From: UBA4416 sp036676295
GTDB taxonomy: Bacteria > Bacteroidota > Bacteroidia > B-17B0 > Aurantibacillaceae
Length of the DNA stretch: 64,000 nt
Direction of reading: 5' to 3'
NCBI GenBank assembly: GCA_036676295.1
Contig: JAKFDE010000005.1
Span: forward strand, 43,538 to 107,537
Both the position numbers and the translations under genes were made by a program. The notes beneath the pieces were generated by a model. It saw only the letters and a list, made by a program, of their open reading frames with translations. It did not search any database and was not told the DNA's origin. Of this stretch, positions 43,649 through 53,934 are shown in pieces. How positions within the stretch are numbered: position 1 is the stretch's first letter; the number at the start of each line of letters is the position of its first letter.

Positions 43649-44524
43649 TTAAAAGACCACATAATCTTGTGGATTAATAGCAAAACCATTATACCACAAC
43701 TCAAAATGCAGATGTGAGCCTTTACTGTTTTCGCCTGTGTTTCCAACAACGCCTATTGGTTCGCCGGCTTTAACGAAATCGCCTGTTTTTTTAGTGATAA
43801 CAGAATTATGTTTGTACACACTGGTTAAATTATTACCATGTTGAATTTGAATGACATAACCATCTTCGGTAGTAAATCCCACAAAAATAACCGTGCCATC
43901 CAACGTTGATTTGATTAACTCATCTTCTTTGGCTACAATATCTACCCCAAAGTGTTCTTCGCGAATGTTGTAAGAGCTTGTAATTACCCCTTTTACCGGG
44001 CTAAAAAAGAAAAAATTACTTAATGCGTTCAATTTGTAAGCAGACACTTTATCACTGGTAGACTGGATCTGATTAGATTCGATCTCTTTCCTCAATTTCA
44101 GATCAGATTCGCTGGGCTTGATATCGATGCTTTTGTATTTCCCTGTAGAATCTTTAGTAGGTTTAGCTGGTTTTCCTTCTGTTTTTCCGGAAAACACATT
44201 TAACAAATTATTCATGTACCAATCTCTTGAAGAAAGCGTACTTTCTAAAGAATCTGCTCTGGCACTGATTTTTAAAATCGCAATGCGATCGTCAACATTA
44301 CCATAACCCGGAATATACTCTCGTAAAGGAGTAAAAGCTACTAAACTGATCACTAATGTGGTCATCACAATCGTAACAGAACCTATTAAAATAATTAGTC
44401 CGAGAGGAGATAAACGTAAAGAAAATTTTTCGGCAAAGGAATCGTCATTTAAAATAACCAACCGGTATTTATTCCGTAATTGATTAGTGAAGATCTTCCA
44501 ACGACTATTTTTGATTTCAGACAT
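43649..44524 (-). CDS. M23-family peptidoglycan endopeptidase
   Basis: A 291-residue protein with a cytoplasmic N-terminus, one transmembrane helix (about residues 36-58), a charged linker and a C-terminal LytM/M23 domain (about 180-291). Zinc-site motifs are intact: HFGVD (H-x3-D) and HLHFE (HxH), with TGENSKGSHLHFELWYNGF near the end. It is predicted to cut or remodel peptidoglycan from the periplasmic face of the inner membrane. It is divergent from porW/sprE, a pairing that I recall as common in this phylum. Confidence 0.93.
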   Translation of the reverse strand: MSEIKNSRWKIFTNQLRNKYRLVILNDDSFAEKFSLRLSPLGLIILIGSVTIVMTTLVISLVAFTPLREYIPGYGNVDDRIAILKISARADSLESTLSSRDWYMNNLLNVFSGKTEGKPAKPTKDSTGKYKSIDIKPSESDLKLRKEIESNQIQSTSDKVSAYKLNALSNFFFFSPVKGVITSSYNIREEHFGVDIVAKEDELIKSTLDGTVIFVGFTTEDGYVIQIQHGNNLTSVYKHNSVITKKTGDFVKAGEPIGVVGNTGENSKGSHLHFELWYNGFAINPQDYVVF

Positions 44525-44534
44525 ACGCGGGACA

Positions 44535-44542
44535 CAAAAATA
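44535..44542 (-). promoter_or_regulatory. -7 element of the M23 peptidase gene
   Basis: TATTTTTG on the minus strand is a perfect TAnnTTTG and ends 10 bases before the ATG, so the leader would be only about 6 bases. It is back to back with the porW element at 44574. Confidence 0.5.
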
Positions 44543-44573
44543 TACTAAATTTACGATTTTGACGTTATTACTT

Positions 44574-44581
44574 TATTTTTG
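44574..44581 (+). promoter_or_regulatory. -7 element of porW/sprE
   Basis: TATTTTTG is a perfect TAnnTTTG. Its last three bases are the TTG that opens the frame (44579), so that codon cannot be the start. The next in-frame TTG, at 44591, lies 9 bases later. Confidence 0.5.
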
Positions 44582-44590
44582 CGAACAATT

Positions 44591-47281
44591 TTGAGAAACC
44601 CATTGAAATATATTATCCTTAGTCTTGTTGCGCTATTAACTGTGTTTGGTTGTAAAACTAACAAAAACACATTTATTCACAGAGGATATCACAACCTTAC
44701 TGCCCGTTTTAATGGTTATTACTATGCTACCGAAAGTATTAAGGAAGGTGAAGACAAGATCAGAACTACCTATAAATACGATTACGATCAGTTATTGCCC
44801 GTATTTTTAGTGCCAACTAACGAAACCGCTAAATCTACTTTTCCTGAATTTGATAAAGCCATCAAAAAATCTTCAAATTGCATTCAACGCCATACGATCA
44901 AAGACAAAAAAGGGAATGAAATATACAAGGCCGGAAAATGGATAGATAACAACTGGAATGTAGTTGGGATCTCACATTTTTATAAACGCGAGTTTTTTTC
45001 GGGGATCGAAGCATTTGAATATGTGATCAGAAGTTACAAATCAAGAGATAAGTACAAAGCCATGATTTGGCTAGCCCGTTCTTATAACGAAATTGGAGCG
45101 CCGTCTCAAGCTGAACCAGTGATTGGGCTATTAAAAGACGACAAAAAAATTTCTAAGTACGCCAAAAAAGAATTGCCCGCTGTTCGTGCTGATTATTACA
45201 TCAGACGCGGTATGTATAAAGAAGCGGAAGAAGCTCTACAATCTGCTTTAAATGGTGGAGCTACTAAAAAAACAAATGCTTTTTTAAATAAGATGACTGC
45301 TTTGAAAAGTCGTCCGTCTAAAAAAACAAGAGCGCGCTACTCATTTATTTTAGCACAACTGTATGAACTACAAAAAGACAACAGAAAGGCCATACAATAT
45401 TACAAAAAAACTATTTCGGCTAAGCCGGATTATGACTTGGTGTTTCATTCTAAAATGAAAATAGCACGTTTGTTTGATGTGAAAACAGGAAATGTTTCTA
45501 AACTGAAACGTGATCTGCAAAACATGACCCGTGATGTGAAAAATAAAGAATACTTAGATGTGATTTATTACACCCTCGGAGAGATCTACGAAAAAGAAAA
45601 AAATGACGTTTTAGCCATTAGTAATTACCAACTCTCCGTTCGTAACAGCACTCAAAACCCCAAACAAAAAGCTTTATCTTATTTGAAATTAGGTGAAATT
45701 AATTTTGAACAAGCTAATTATACAGCTTCAGGTGGATACTACGACAGTACCATGATCACTCTTCCTAAAGATTATAAAGATTACGACATCATCAATAAGC
45801 GAAAAACAACATTAGAAACCTTGGTTGGTTATATCAAAACCATTCAGCGTGAAGACAGTTTGCAACGCATTGCTAATATGAGCGAATCTGAGCGAAATCG
45901 TTTTTTAGATAAAATGATCGCAAAAATAGAAGAAGATGAAGAGCGTAGAAAAGAAGAACTTGAACTTGCAAATGCTCAAAACCAAAACCCTAATTTAAAT
46001 CCTAACATTCCAAATAATGGCTTGCCAAATTTAGGCGATGGCAGCAAAGCAAATTGGTATTTTTATAATCAAACTACCCTGAGTTTTGGTATTAATGATT
46101 TTATTAAAAAATGGGGTAATAGAAAGCTAGAAGATAATTGGAGACGAAGTCAGAAAGCCTTAACGTTAGAAAACAATACTACTGAGAATGATACTACCGA
46201 AATAGAAAGTGGAAGCATTACACAAAAATCAAAAACAAAAGATAAGAAAAGCCGAGATTTTTATTTAACAGATTTGCCACTGAACGATTCATTAATGGAT
46301 AAATCAAACACTAAAATTATTGATGCCTATTATAACTTAGGAAGCACTTACAAAGAAGAATTGAACAACAACAAAAAAGCGATTTCCTCTTTTGAAGATC
46401 TGAATAAGCGATTCCCCGACAACAAGTATAAACTATCTACCTATTATCAGTTGTACCGTATTTTTACTTCGGCACGTAACCAACAACAAGCCGACTTTTA
46501 TAAAAATAAATTATTAAACGAATATCCAACCAGTGAGTATGCTCAGATCATTAAAAATCCAAACTATACTGCAGAAAAAAATGTAAAAAAAGATGAAGTA
46601 GAATTGTTTTACACCGAGACCTATAATGAATATGCCGAAGGCAAATATAGTCAAGCTATGTACCGTTGTTATTTATCTGACAACAACTTTGGCAAAAATG
46701 ATTATAGTGCCAGATTTGCTTTTATTAAAGCCATGTGTGTTGGCAGAATGAGTGGTGCCGACTCATTAGAAAATGCCTTAAAACAATTACAAGTGCTGTA
46801 TCCTAAAGATCCTGTTTCTAAACAGGCTCAAGAAATATTAGAAGTTTTATATAACCTTAAACATCCCAGCGAATCTAGTTCAAATACACCTGCTATAAAT
46901 AATACTGATAGCTTAGTTTTAGATTTAAATGCAACACATTTTGTAATTGCCGTTTGCCAAGACAATGACGACTTAGCAAATGCATTTAAGTCGGGGCTGT
47001 CCACGTTTAATGCTAGTTTTTATAGTAACAATGACTTGGGCATTTCAAGCACCTTGTTTGGATCCTCAAATCAAATCACTATTATTAAACAATTTAAAAA
47101 TGCCGAAGAAGCATTAACTTACATCGAAAATTTAACGAAAGATAAAACTGTTTTTAGTGGTAAAGTTGCTCCCGAATTATTCAACATCATGGCTATATCC
47201 AGTGTTAATTTGCAAAAATTGTATAGAAAAAAACAAATAAGTTACTATACTCCTTTTTATACCGACCATTATAAAAAATAA
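44591..47281 (+). CDS. porW: T9SS / gliding lipoprotein PorW (SprE)
   Basis: An 896-residue TPR protein with a lipoprotein-type signal (ALLTVFGC, Cys near residue 21). A KNTFIHRGYHNLTARFNGYY segment, the hallmark of PorW/SprE, is followed by many TPR-like helical pairs (about 130-420 and 590-790), a charged linker rich in Glu/Asn, and a C-terminal alpha/beta domain. PorW/SprE is a periplasmic lipoprotein needed for type IX secretion and, in gliding species, for motility; it links the PorK/N ring to other parts. The start is TTG at 44591 because the promoter covers the earlier TTG. The bactofilin and AtpZ genes that usually follow are 6.6 kb away. Confidence 0.9.
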   Translation: MRNPLKYIILSLVALLTVFGCKTNKNTFIHRGYHNLTARFNGYYYATESIKEGEDKIRTTYKYDYDQLLPVFLVPTNETAKSTFPEFDKAIKKSSNCIQRHTIKDKKGNEIYKAGKWIDNNWNVVGISHFYKREFFSGIEAFEYVIRSYKSRDKYKAMIWLARSYNEIGAPSQAEPVIGLLKDDKKISKYAKKELPAVRADYYIRRGMYKEAEEALQSALNGGATKKTNAFLNKMTALKSRPSKKTRARYSFILAQLYELQKDNRKAIQYYKKTISAKPDYDLVFHSKMKIARLFDVKTGNVSKLKRDLQNMTRDVKNKEYLDVIYYTLGEIYEKEKNDVLAISNYQLSVRNSTQNPKQKALSYLKLGEINFEQANYTASGGYYDSTMITLPKDYKDYDIINKRKTTLETLVGYIKTIQREDSLQRIANMSESERNRFLDKMIAKIEEDEERRKEELELANAQNQNPNLNPNIPNNGLPNLGDGSKANWYFYNQTTLSFGINDFIKKWGNRKLEDNWRRSQKALTLENNTTENDTTEIESGSITQKSKTKDKKSRDFYLTDLPLNDSLMDKSNTKIIDAYYNLGSTYKEELNNNKKAISSFEDLNKRFPDNKYKLSTYYQLYRIFTSARNQQQADFYKNKLLNEYPTSEYAQIIKNPNYTAEKNVKKDEVELFYTETYNEYAEGKYSQAMYRCYLSDNNFGKNDYSARFAFIKAMCVGRMSGADSLENALKQLQVLYPKDPVSKQAQEILEVLYNLKHPSESSSNTPAINNTDSLVLDLNATHFVIAVCQDNDDLANAFKSGLSTFNASFYSNNDLGISSTLFGSSNQITIIKQFKNAEEALTYIENLTKDKTVFSGKVAPELFNIMAISSVNLQKLYRKKQISYYTPFYTDHYKK

Positions 47282-47283
47282 AA

Positions 47284-50200
47284 TTACCTCACCAAAGTTA
47301 CGTGTCCAATGTATTTATGGACATCGCCTCTAAAATCTGTAACTTCCATTTTATACACATAAACATCTTGTTTTGCTATGTCTTTGCCACCTTTAGCAGT
47401 GCCGTCCCATCCATGATAAATGTCGTTTGAATGACAGATCAATTCGCCCCATCTATCAAAGATCCACATCTCAAATTTATCTATGTTAGTTCCATAACCT
47501 GTAAAAAAATCATTAAGTCCTCCTGAAGAAAATGGTGTAAACGCATCCGGAACATAAAATGTAAAGTCAGGTTCAATATTCACACATTGTCTGGCATGGC
47601 TAGAGCATCCGTAATTATTAAAAACCCATAAATAAATACAATACTCCTGGCTATGATCGTACGAATGCACCGGATTATTATCAACAGAATTTTTTGTTCC
47701 ATCGCCAAAATACCAAGTAAATGAATTGATATTTGTTGATGTATTTGTAAAGTGAACTTCGGGTGAAGATGAAGAAGGGTAATAAGGCGTAAGTGCAAAA
47801 CTCGCCACCGGATTGGGATGAATATGTACAACCGTAGTTTGAGTACTAACACCAACACAACCATTTGCTGTTGTACCGGTTAAACTTATAGTATGGTCGC
47901 CTATAGCCGTGTAGCAATGTTCAGGATTTGGCAAATTGCTGGTAACCGTATTGTCTCCAAAATCCCATAACCAATTAGTAACTATTCCTGAAGGAGAACT
48001 GTTAGCAGTGAAATTTGTACACACCGATTCACAAGCACTTGTGTCGGATACCAGAAAACTTACAACAGGAGTTGGGTCTATCGTAATCGTTTTAAACGTA
48101 GTATCCTTACAACCATAATTATTACTTATTACTAAAGTGGGTGTAAACGTTCCTATCAAACCATAAGTGTGTGTTGGATTTTGAGTAGTTGCAATAGGTG
48201 AGCCATCTCCAAATGCCCACAACCAGGTTTGCAAAGTTGTTCCAAGCCCAGGTGTTGACTGATCATTAAAACTTGTAACAGAATTAAAACACGAATTGGA
48301 AACATTGAAATCGGCAATTGGAGATGGATAAACTCCTACTGTTTTTGATGCCGTTGCCGAACAACCGTTTGAACTTGTCACAGATAAATTCACATTAAAA
48401 ATTCCAGAGGCCGTGAATAAATGTGTTGGATTTTGGAGTGGATCGATCGCAGAAAAATCACCAAAATCCCATTGCCAGGATGTAATCGATCCTGAGGGAA
48501 CTGATGTTAGATCGGTAAATATTGTAGCCGCACCCAAACAACGACTTGGTGCATTAAAATTTACTATTGGTCCGGGATACACAACAACATTGAGTGTATC
48601 ATGATTATAACAATTATTGCCAGACACTGTTGTTAAAACAACCGAATAAGTTCCTCCGGTAGTAAAGGTATGTACCGGGCTTATAACAGTAGAATCAATG
48701 GGTGAAGCATCACCAAAATTCCAATACCATTTTACAAAGCCACCACTACCTGATAAATTAGTGAAATTATTGGGGTTGTTTGAGCACACATCAGACGCCG
48801 TAAAAGAAGCTGTGGGTAAGGCAAAAACATTAATAACATTTGTTGCTGTAGTTGAACAATTATTATTAGACGTTGTTGTCAGTGTAATAGAATATGTTCC
48901 CGGATTGGAATAAAAATGCACAGGATTTAATACTACGGACGTATTATTGACTCCCGATGCAGGATCTCCGAAATTCCAATCATAGCCAGTAATAGAGCCG
49001 GGAGAAATTGAAGATGTATTTGTAAAACTAATACTTGAATTTGCACAAATTGAATGGCTTAAAAATGCAGTTGTTGGCATTGGATAAAAAGGAACGTTTA
49101 ACGACACGCTCATAATACATCCAATAGCTGTTTGTATTGTTAATGTCGGAGTGTAAGTTCCTCCAGCAGTAAATACATGGGTTGGATTTTGTAATAAAGA
49201 AAAATTATTAGTGCCCGCCAACGGATCATCGAAATCCCAACTCCAAATTACGATAGAATCATTTCCTCTTACCGATAGATCCGTAAACTGTGCCGGCGTA
49301 TTTGGACATGATGTACTCACACTAAAACTAGGACTTGCGGATGATAGTTTTGAGGGGATCACAATAGGAAAATTTCTCAAGCAGTTGTAATTATCCAATA
49401 CTGAAACAGTGTACGTATTTGCAAGAACATTGGATAATGTTGAGTTATTACCGCCACTTGGAGCCCAAGTATATGTGTATACGCCGCCACCGCCACTTGG
49501 CGTTACCGTTGCACTACCATTACTATTTCCGCATGTTGAGGCAATGGTTGAAGATGCCAGTGTGATCAGACCCGGTTCTGTAACAGACACGGTAGTTGTT
49601 GCTACACATCCCGAACTATCTGCTACTAAAACAGAATATGTTCCGGCTGTTAAACCACTCAAGGAAGAAGTGCTGACCCCTGAAGGATCCCAATAATAAT
49701 AGTATGTTCCATTTCCTCCTGTACCTGAAGCGGCCACAATCCCATTAGTTGCGCCATTACAGGTAATATTGGTATTGGTAGTTACGATTTGCATAGGTGA
49801 AACCGGTTGAGTAATCGTAATATTTGCTGTTTTCGTACAACCCAAGTTATCTGTCACTAAAACAGAATATGTGCCTACACTTAAATTTCCAATAATAGAT
49901 GTTGTAGCGCCTCCAACCGACCATAAATAGGTATAGTCAGGAATTCCTCCACTTACATAAACAGAAGCCGTTCCGTTATTTCCTCCATAACAATTCACAT
50001 TGGTAGAACCGGTGAAAATAGTGATAGGTGTTTCTTGAGAAACAGTTACTGTAGTTGTACCCTTACAAGAACTTCCTAATGCATCTGAAACAGTTACGGT
50101 ATAGTTTCCTGCCGGCGCTGAGAGTGTTGAACTGCTCACGCCTGTATTCCATAAATAAGTATAAGGAGCCTGACCTCCACTTGCTGTTGCCGTTAATGTT

Positions 50201-53200
50201 GTTGAGCCAAATGGACACACCAAGGACGGTGGATTAATAACCGGAATAATCGGCTGGTTTTGTATAACATTTACACATGCTGTCGCTAGGCAACCTCCGG
50301 CATCAGTTACGGTAACACAATGCTGTCCTGCCTGTACAATAAGAGTTGTGGTTGTTGCACTATTATCCCATAAATAAGAATATCCTCCAAATCCACCACT
50401 GGCCGAAACAGATATTGTGGTTGATGCCCCATAACAAATATTTGCAGGTTGAGGAATGGTAGCTGCTAAAGCATTGCTTGCTGCCTGAACATTAGCTGTT
50501 GCCGAAACAGTACATCCTAAATTATCAGAAACAACAACGGTATATGAGCCCGAGTACACACTCGTATTTTGGCTAAAGCTTCCATTGCTCCACGTATAAG
50601 AATAAGGCATTGTTCCTCCGGAAACAGAAGTAGAGAGCGTAATAGCCGCACTACAGGATGTGAGCGCCGAAGGGGTAATGGTTGCACTCATGGCTGTTGG
50701 CTGCGTAATGGTTAAAGCAGCCGTAGTTACAACACAATTTTTAGAATCTGTTACAACAGCCGAATAGCTTCCTGCTCCTAGATTACTGACAGATTGTGTT
50801 GTTTGTGTTGGCGCCGTACTCCACGAATAAAAATAAGGGGCTGTGCCTCCTGCAGGATTAGCGATAGCCGAACCGTTAGATCCACCGTTACAACTCACAT
50901 TATTAATTAATGATAAACTGGCGGTTAAAACAGGCGGTTGCAACACACTCACCGTATGTTGTACCGAACAAAAATTACCATCTGTAACCGTAACCGTATG
51001 TACGCCGGCACTTAAATTCATAGCTACTGATCCGGTAGCTCCGCTTGGTACCCATTGATATGAATAGGGAGTTGTTCCACCAACACCTGTAACGGTTGCC
51101 GAACCTGTACTTCCGCCATTACAATTATTATTACTCACACCTATTAAACTTGAAGTTAATACAGGCGGCTGGGTAATAGTGGTTGAAGCCGATTGAAAAC
51201 ATCCCTTTGAATCAGTAACTGTAACAATATAATTTCCTGCAATAAAGTTAGTAGGGCTTTGAGCTGTACTTCCACCCGGTAGCCATTGATAAGTGTAACC
51301 GCCATTACCTCCATTAGGAACAGCAATTGCCGAACCATTAGCTCCACCATAACAACTCACATTATTGTTTACCGAAACTGAAACCGTTAATGGCGCAGGT
51401 TGATTAACAGTTATAGATGCTGTTAATGCACAACCAATTGCATCTGTAATAGTTACGTTAAAGGTGCCTGCTAATAAACCCGTAGCCAATGAACCCGATC
51501 CTCCGTAAGGAGACCATGCATAATAATACGGAGCTGTTCCGCCAACAACATTTACAGCTGCTTTACCATCGCTACTTCCGAAACAACTGGTAGCTGTAGA
51601 ATTTATAACTGCATTTAATGGCGCCTCTTGTATAATAGCTACAGTAGCCGTAGCAACACAACCCAACCCATCGGTTACAGTAAGTGCATAATTTCCGGCT
51701 TGAGCGGTCAGAGTCTGCCCTATTTGTCCATTACTCCAAGAATATGAATATGATGCCTGACCTCCGGACACAAAAGCATTTACTGTAGTAGCCGCACCGT
51801 TACAAATGGTAGGCGGTTGTGGAATATAAATTGTAATAGGCGTATTTTGAATTACATTAACGCATGACGATGAAATACACCCGCCTCCATCTGTGACCTG
51901 ACAACAATAATTACCTGCACCAACAACTATACTGTTTGCCGTAGAACCATTACTCCATTGATACGTATAACCGCCAAAACCTCCGGTAGCAGATACACTG
52001 AGAGTAGTAGATGCTCCATTACATAAAGTTGTTGGTTGATTAACAGAAGATAATAAAGCACTATTGGAAGATAGAACGCTTACTGTATTATTACCCACAC
52101 AACCTAAAGCATCAGTAACTGTAACAACATAAGTTCCGGAGTAAACATTGGTTGAACTTGCATTAGCACCATTACTCCAATGATAACTTAAGCTTCCGGT
52201 TCCTCCGGTTGCAGTTGCACTAACAACTGCAAAGGTTCCGCAAGAGATAGAATTGTTTGGTGACGTATTCACTGTAATTGATGGATTCAAAGCAATGGTA
52301 ACTACTGTAGACGTAGTACAGCCTGCTCCCGATGTGCTGTTAACAGACAAACTATATGTTCCGGCATTCAAATTAAAGAGGTTTGGACTTGTAGATCCAT
52401 TACTCCAAGAATATGTATAAGGTGTAAATCCTCCTGTAACAGTGGTAGTAATATTAGCTGTTTGTCCTGAGCAAACTCCGGAAGGGGCAGCAATCATCAA
52501 GGAAATAGGTGGCGCTATATGAATGACCATTTGATCCGAAACTACAGCGCAAGCGCCATTTCCTGTTGAATTTAGTGTTAATACAATAGTTCCTGCTAAG
52601 AGTTCTGCTGCTGATGGTGTATAAATTGCGTTTGGTGAGGTGTTACCTGGAGAAAACGTGCCACTCCCTCCTGTCCATATACAACCTGTAGATCCGGCAA
52701 AACTTCCATTTAAATTAACAGACGTTGCACAAAGTGTTTGATCCGGTCCTGCATTTACTGTTGGATTTGGAGTAACGCTTACAGAAACATTAGAAATTTT
52801 TGGAGGACAGGTTGGATAATTTTTATCATATACAATTAAAGAATAATTTCCGCCGGTGGTAGCTGTATATGTTAGATTGTTGCCTACTACAGCTCCCGAA
52901 CCATTTGTACCATTTGTCCAGGCATATGTATATGGAGGCATACCGCCATTAATATTCCCCGTCAAAACAATTCCCGAGGGATTATTGGAACAAAAAACTG
53001 CCGGGTTGGGCGTAATCGTATTTATGATCGGTGGAGAGAAATGAATACGAATTGTATCACAATAAAGTCCTGCAGAAACACATGCGCCCGCTAAAGGCTG
53101 GCCACACACAACATAATCTACATAAGGAGGCGCGCCGGGTTGTGCTGTAACCACTGTGGAATCACAACCTGTAGTACAGCTTAAATAAGAATTATAAGCG

Positions 53201-53742
53201 CCGGGTGCTCCGGGAAAAACAGAATTCCACGTAATAGATGAATTTACCAATAACCCTGAAGCATACATTTTAGCCGTGCAACCATCTCCCACTGTATCGT
53301 CAGGAGAAACAGCCGGTGCAGCAATAGAGGTGATCGCATAGGTGTTAATATTATTTCCGGGTTTACAAAAGGTTAAAGAATATGGTCCCGGACCATTTAA
53401 ACAAAGTGGAGAACCAACCGCTACAGGTGGTCCACAATTAATTTGATAAAACAAGGCACCGGGAGGCACCGCTCCCGACGCTATTTGAAAATTAATAGCA
53501 ACAGCAAGAGGTGATAATGTTATTTTAAACTCTACACATTTATCTGGAGCAACTGTTCCGCAACAATTACCAACTCGTGGCAACGCTGAAGAGGTCCAAG
53601 TACCGTTTGGTGAAGAGGAAAGATTAACATTGAAAAAGGGTGTATTAGGGTCGCAATTACCCGATGGTTGAGCAAAAAGAAGTCCTGCAGTAAAAATCAG
53701 GACTAATAAAATAGTAAGCTTAGTGGTTTTTAATCTCTTCAA
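47284..53742 (-). CDS. Giant SprB-repeat/PKD adhesin with type B sorting domain
   Basis: A 2152-residue protein with a signal peptide (residues 1-24) and a Cys-containing N-terminal region to about 240. A long run of SprB-type and Ig-like repeats extends to about 1465, with units such as SCFGSSDGKAAVNVVGG and GTYSVLVTDNLGC. About seven PKD domains follow (about 1470-2055, WSWDFDDP, WYWNFGD, WLWAFGDGSP). The last 93 residues (VPDAFTPFSSGGLNDFF, IFDRWGELICHSNDI, YIGHVTLVR) are a type B sorting domain. It is probably a surface adhesin exported by the type IX system, related in design to the gliding adhesin SprB. It starts at TTG with a perfect Shine-Dalgarno and sits between porW and bactofilin. 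Confidence 0.93.
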   Translation of the reverse strand: MKRLKTTKLTILLVLIFTAGLLFAQPSGNCDPNTPFFNVNLSSSPNGTWTSSALPRVGNCCGTVAPDKCVEFKITLSPLAVAINFQIASGAVPPGALFYQINCGPPVAVGSPLCLNGPGPYSLTFCKPGNNINTYAITSIAAPAVSPDDTVGDGCTAKMYASGLLVNSSITWNSVFPGAPGAYNSYLSCTTGCDSTVVTAQPGAPPYVDYVVCGQPLAGACVSAGLYCDTIRIHFSPPIINTITPNPAVFCSNNPSGIVLTGNINGGMPPYTYAWTNGTNGSGAVVGNNLTYTATTGGNYSLIVYDKNYPTCPPKISNVSVSVTPNPTVNAGPDQTLCATSVNLNGSFAGSTGCIWTGGSGTFSPGNTSPNAIYTPSAAELLAGTIVLTLNSTGNGACAVVSDQMVIHIAPPISLMIAAPSGVCSGQTANITTTVTGGFTPYTYSWSNGSTSPNLFNLNAGTYSLSVNSTSGAGCTTSTVVTIALNPSITVNTSPNNSISCGTFAVVSATATGGTGSLSYHWSNGANASSTNVYSGTYVVTVTDALGCVGNNTVSVLSSNSALLSSVNQPTTLCNGASTTLSVSATGGFGGYTYQWSNGSTANSIVVGAGNYCCQVTDGGGCISSSCVNVIQNTPITIYIPQPPTICNGAATTVNAFVSGGQASYSYSWSNGQIGQTLTAQAGNYALTVTDGLGCVATATVAIIQEAPLNAVINSTATSCFGSSDGKAAVNVVGGTAPYYYAWSPYGGSGSLATGLLAGTFNVTITDAIGCALTASITVNQPAPLTVSVSVNNNVSCYGGANGSAIAVPNGGNGGYTYQWLPGGSTAQSPTNFIAGNYIVTVTDSKGCFQSASTTITQPPVLTSSLIGVSNNNCNGGSTGSATVTGVGGTTPYSYQWVPSGATGSVAMNLSAGVHTVTVTDGNFCSVQHTVSVLQPPVLTASLSLINNVSCNGGSNGSAIANPAGGTAPYFYSWSTAPTQTTQSVSNLGAGSYSAVVTDSKNCVVTTAALTITQPTAMSATITPSALTSCSAAITLSTSVSGGTMPYSYTWSNGSFSQNTSVYSGSYTVVVSDNLGCTVSATANVQAASNALAATIPQPANICYGASTTISVSASGGFGGYSYLWDNSATTTTLIVQAGQHCVTVTDAGGCLATACVNVIQNQPIIPVINPPSLVCPFGSTTLTATASGGQAPYTYLWNTGVSSSTLSAPAGNYTVTVSDALGSSCKGTTTVTVSQETPITIFTGSTNVNCYGGNNGTASVYVSGGIPDYTYLWSVGGATTSIIGNLSVGTYSVLVTDNLGCTKTANITITQPVSPMQIVTTNTNITCNGATNGIVAASGTGGNGTYYYYWDPSGVSTSSLSGLTAGTYSVLVADSSGCVATTTVSVTEPGLITLASSTIASTCGNSNGSATVTPSGGGGVYTYTWAPSGGNNSTLSNVLANTYTVSVLDNYNCLRNFPIVIPSKLSSASPSFSVSTSCPNTPAQFTDLSVRGNDSIVIWSWDFDDPLAGTNNFSLLQNPTHVFTAGGTYTPTLTIQTAIGCIMSVSLNVPFYPMPTTAFLSHSICANSSISFTNTSSISPGSITGYDWNFGDPASGVNNTSVVLNPVHFYSNPGTYSITLTTTSNNNCSTTATNVINVFALPTASFTASDVCSNNPNNFTNLSGSGGFVKWYWNFGDASPIDSTVISPVHTFTTGGTYSVVLTTVSGNNCYNHDTLNVVVYPGPIVNFNAPSRCLGAATIFTDLTSVPSGSITSWQWDFGDFSAIDPLQNPTHLFTASGIFNVNLSVTSSNGCSATASKTVGVYPSPIADFNVSNSCFNSVTSFNDQSTPGLGTTLQTWLWAFGDGSPIATTQNPTHTYGLIGTFTPTLVISNNYGCKDTTFKTITIDPTPVVSFLVSDTSACESVCTNFTANSSPSGIVTNWLWDFGDNTVTSNLPNPEHCYTAIGDHTISLTGTTANGCVGVSTQTTVVHIHPNPVASFALTPYYPSSSSPEVHFTNTSTNINSFTWYFGDGTKNSVDNNPVHSYDHSQEYCIYLWVFNNYGCSSHARQCVNIEPDFTFYVPDAFTPFSSGGLNDFFTGYGTNIDKFEMWIFDRWGELICHSNDIYHGWDGTAKGGKDIAKQDVYVYKMEVTDFRGDVHKYIGHVTLVR

Positions 53743-53747
53743 AATAT

Positions 53748-53756
53748 ACCTCCTTT
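53748..53756 (-). promoter_or_regulatory. Perfect Shine-Dalgarno before the 2152-residue adhesin
   Basis: AAAGGAGGT on the minus strand, then five bases (ATATT), then the TTG start at 53742. This is full complementarity to the 16S anti-Shine-Dalgarno at ideal spacing. None of the other gene starts I examined here has such a site; Bacteroidota ribosomes normally hide the anti-Shine-Dalgarno. It also fixes the TTG as the start. Confidence 0.7.
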
Positions 53757-53775
53757 AAACATGTAGCGTAAATAA

Positions 53776-53783
53776 CAAATCTA
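53776..53783 (-). promoter_or_regulatory. -7 promoter element of the 2152-residue adhesin
   Basis: TAGATTTG on the minus strand is a perfect TAnnTTTG. A TTTCG lies 20 bases upstream as a possible -33 box. The predicted leader is about 30 bases and contains the Shine-Dalgarno. The rest of the 192-base spacer to the divergent bactofilin gene shows nothing clear. Confidence 0.5.
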
Positions 53784-53934
53784 TAGCTTATTTATTCTTC
53801 ACACGAAATCTTCACTCAAAGAAACTAGCCTTTTAATAAGCTGAATTAGGTATTTTTTTAGACGAATTTGCTGTTTGAAGCAATTTATTCATTGAATTTA
53901 TATTAAATTTACTGGTTTTAATATTTCAGGTACT

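Noticed and set aside
44579..44581. TTG at the first position of the porW frame as start codon
   Set aside because: It is part of the TATTTTTG promoter element and so would not be in the mRNA; TTG 44591 is used instead.
47580..53044. Short ORFs on both strands inside the 2152-residue adhesin gene
   Set aside because: They arise from the repeated Gly/Thr/Ser codons of the adhesin and have no signals of their own.
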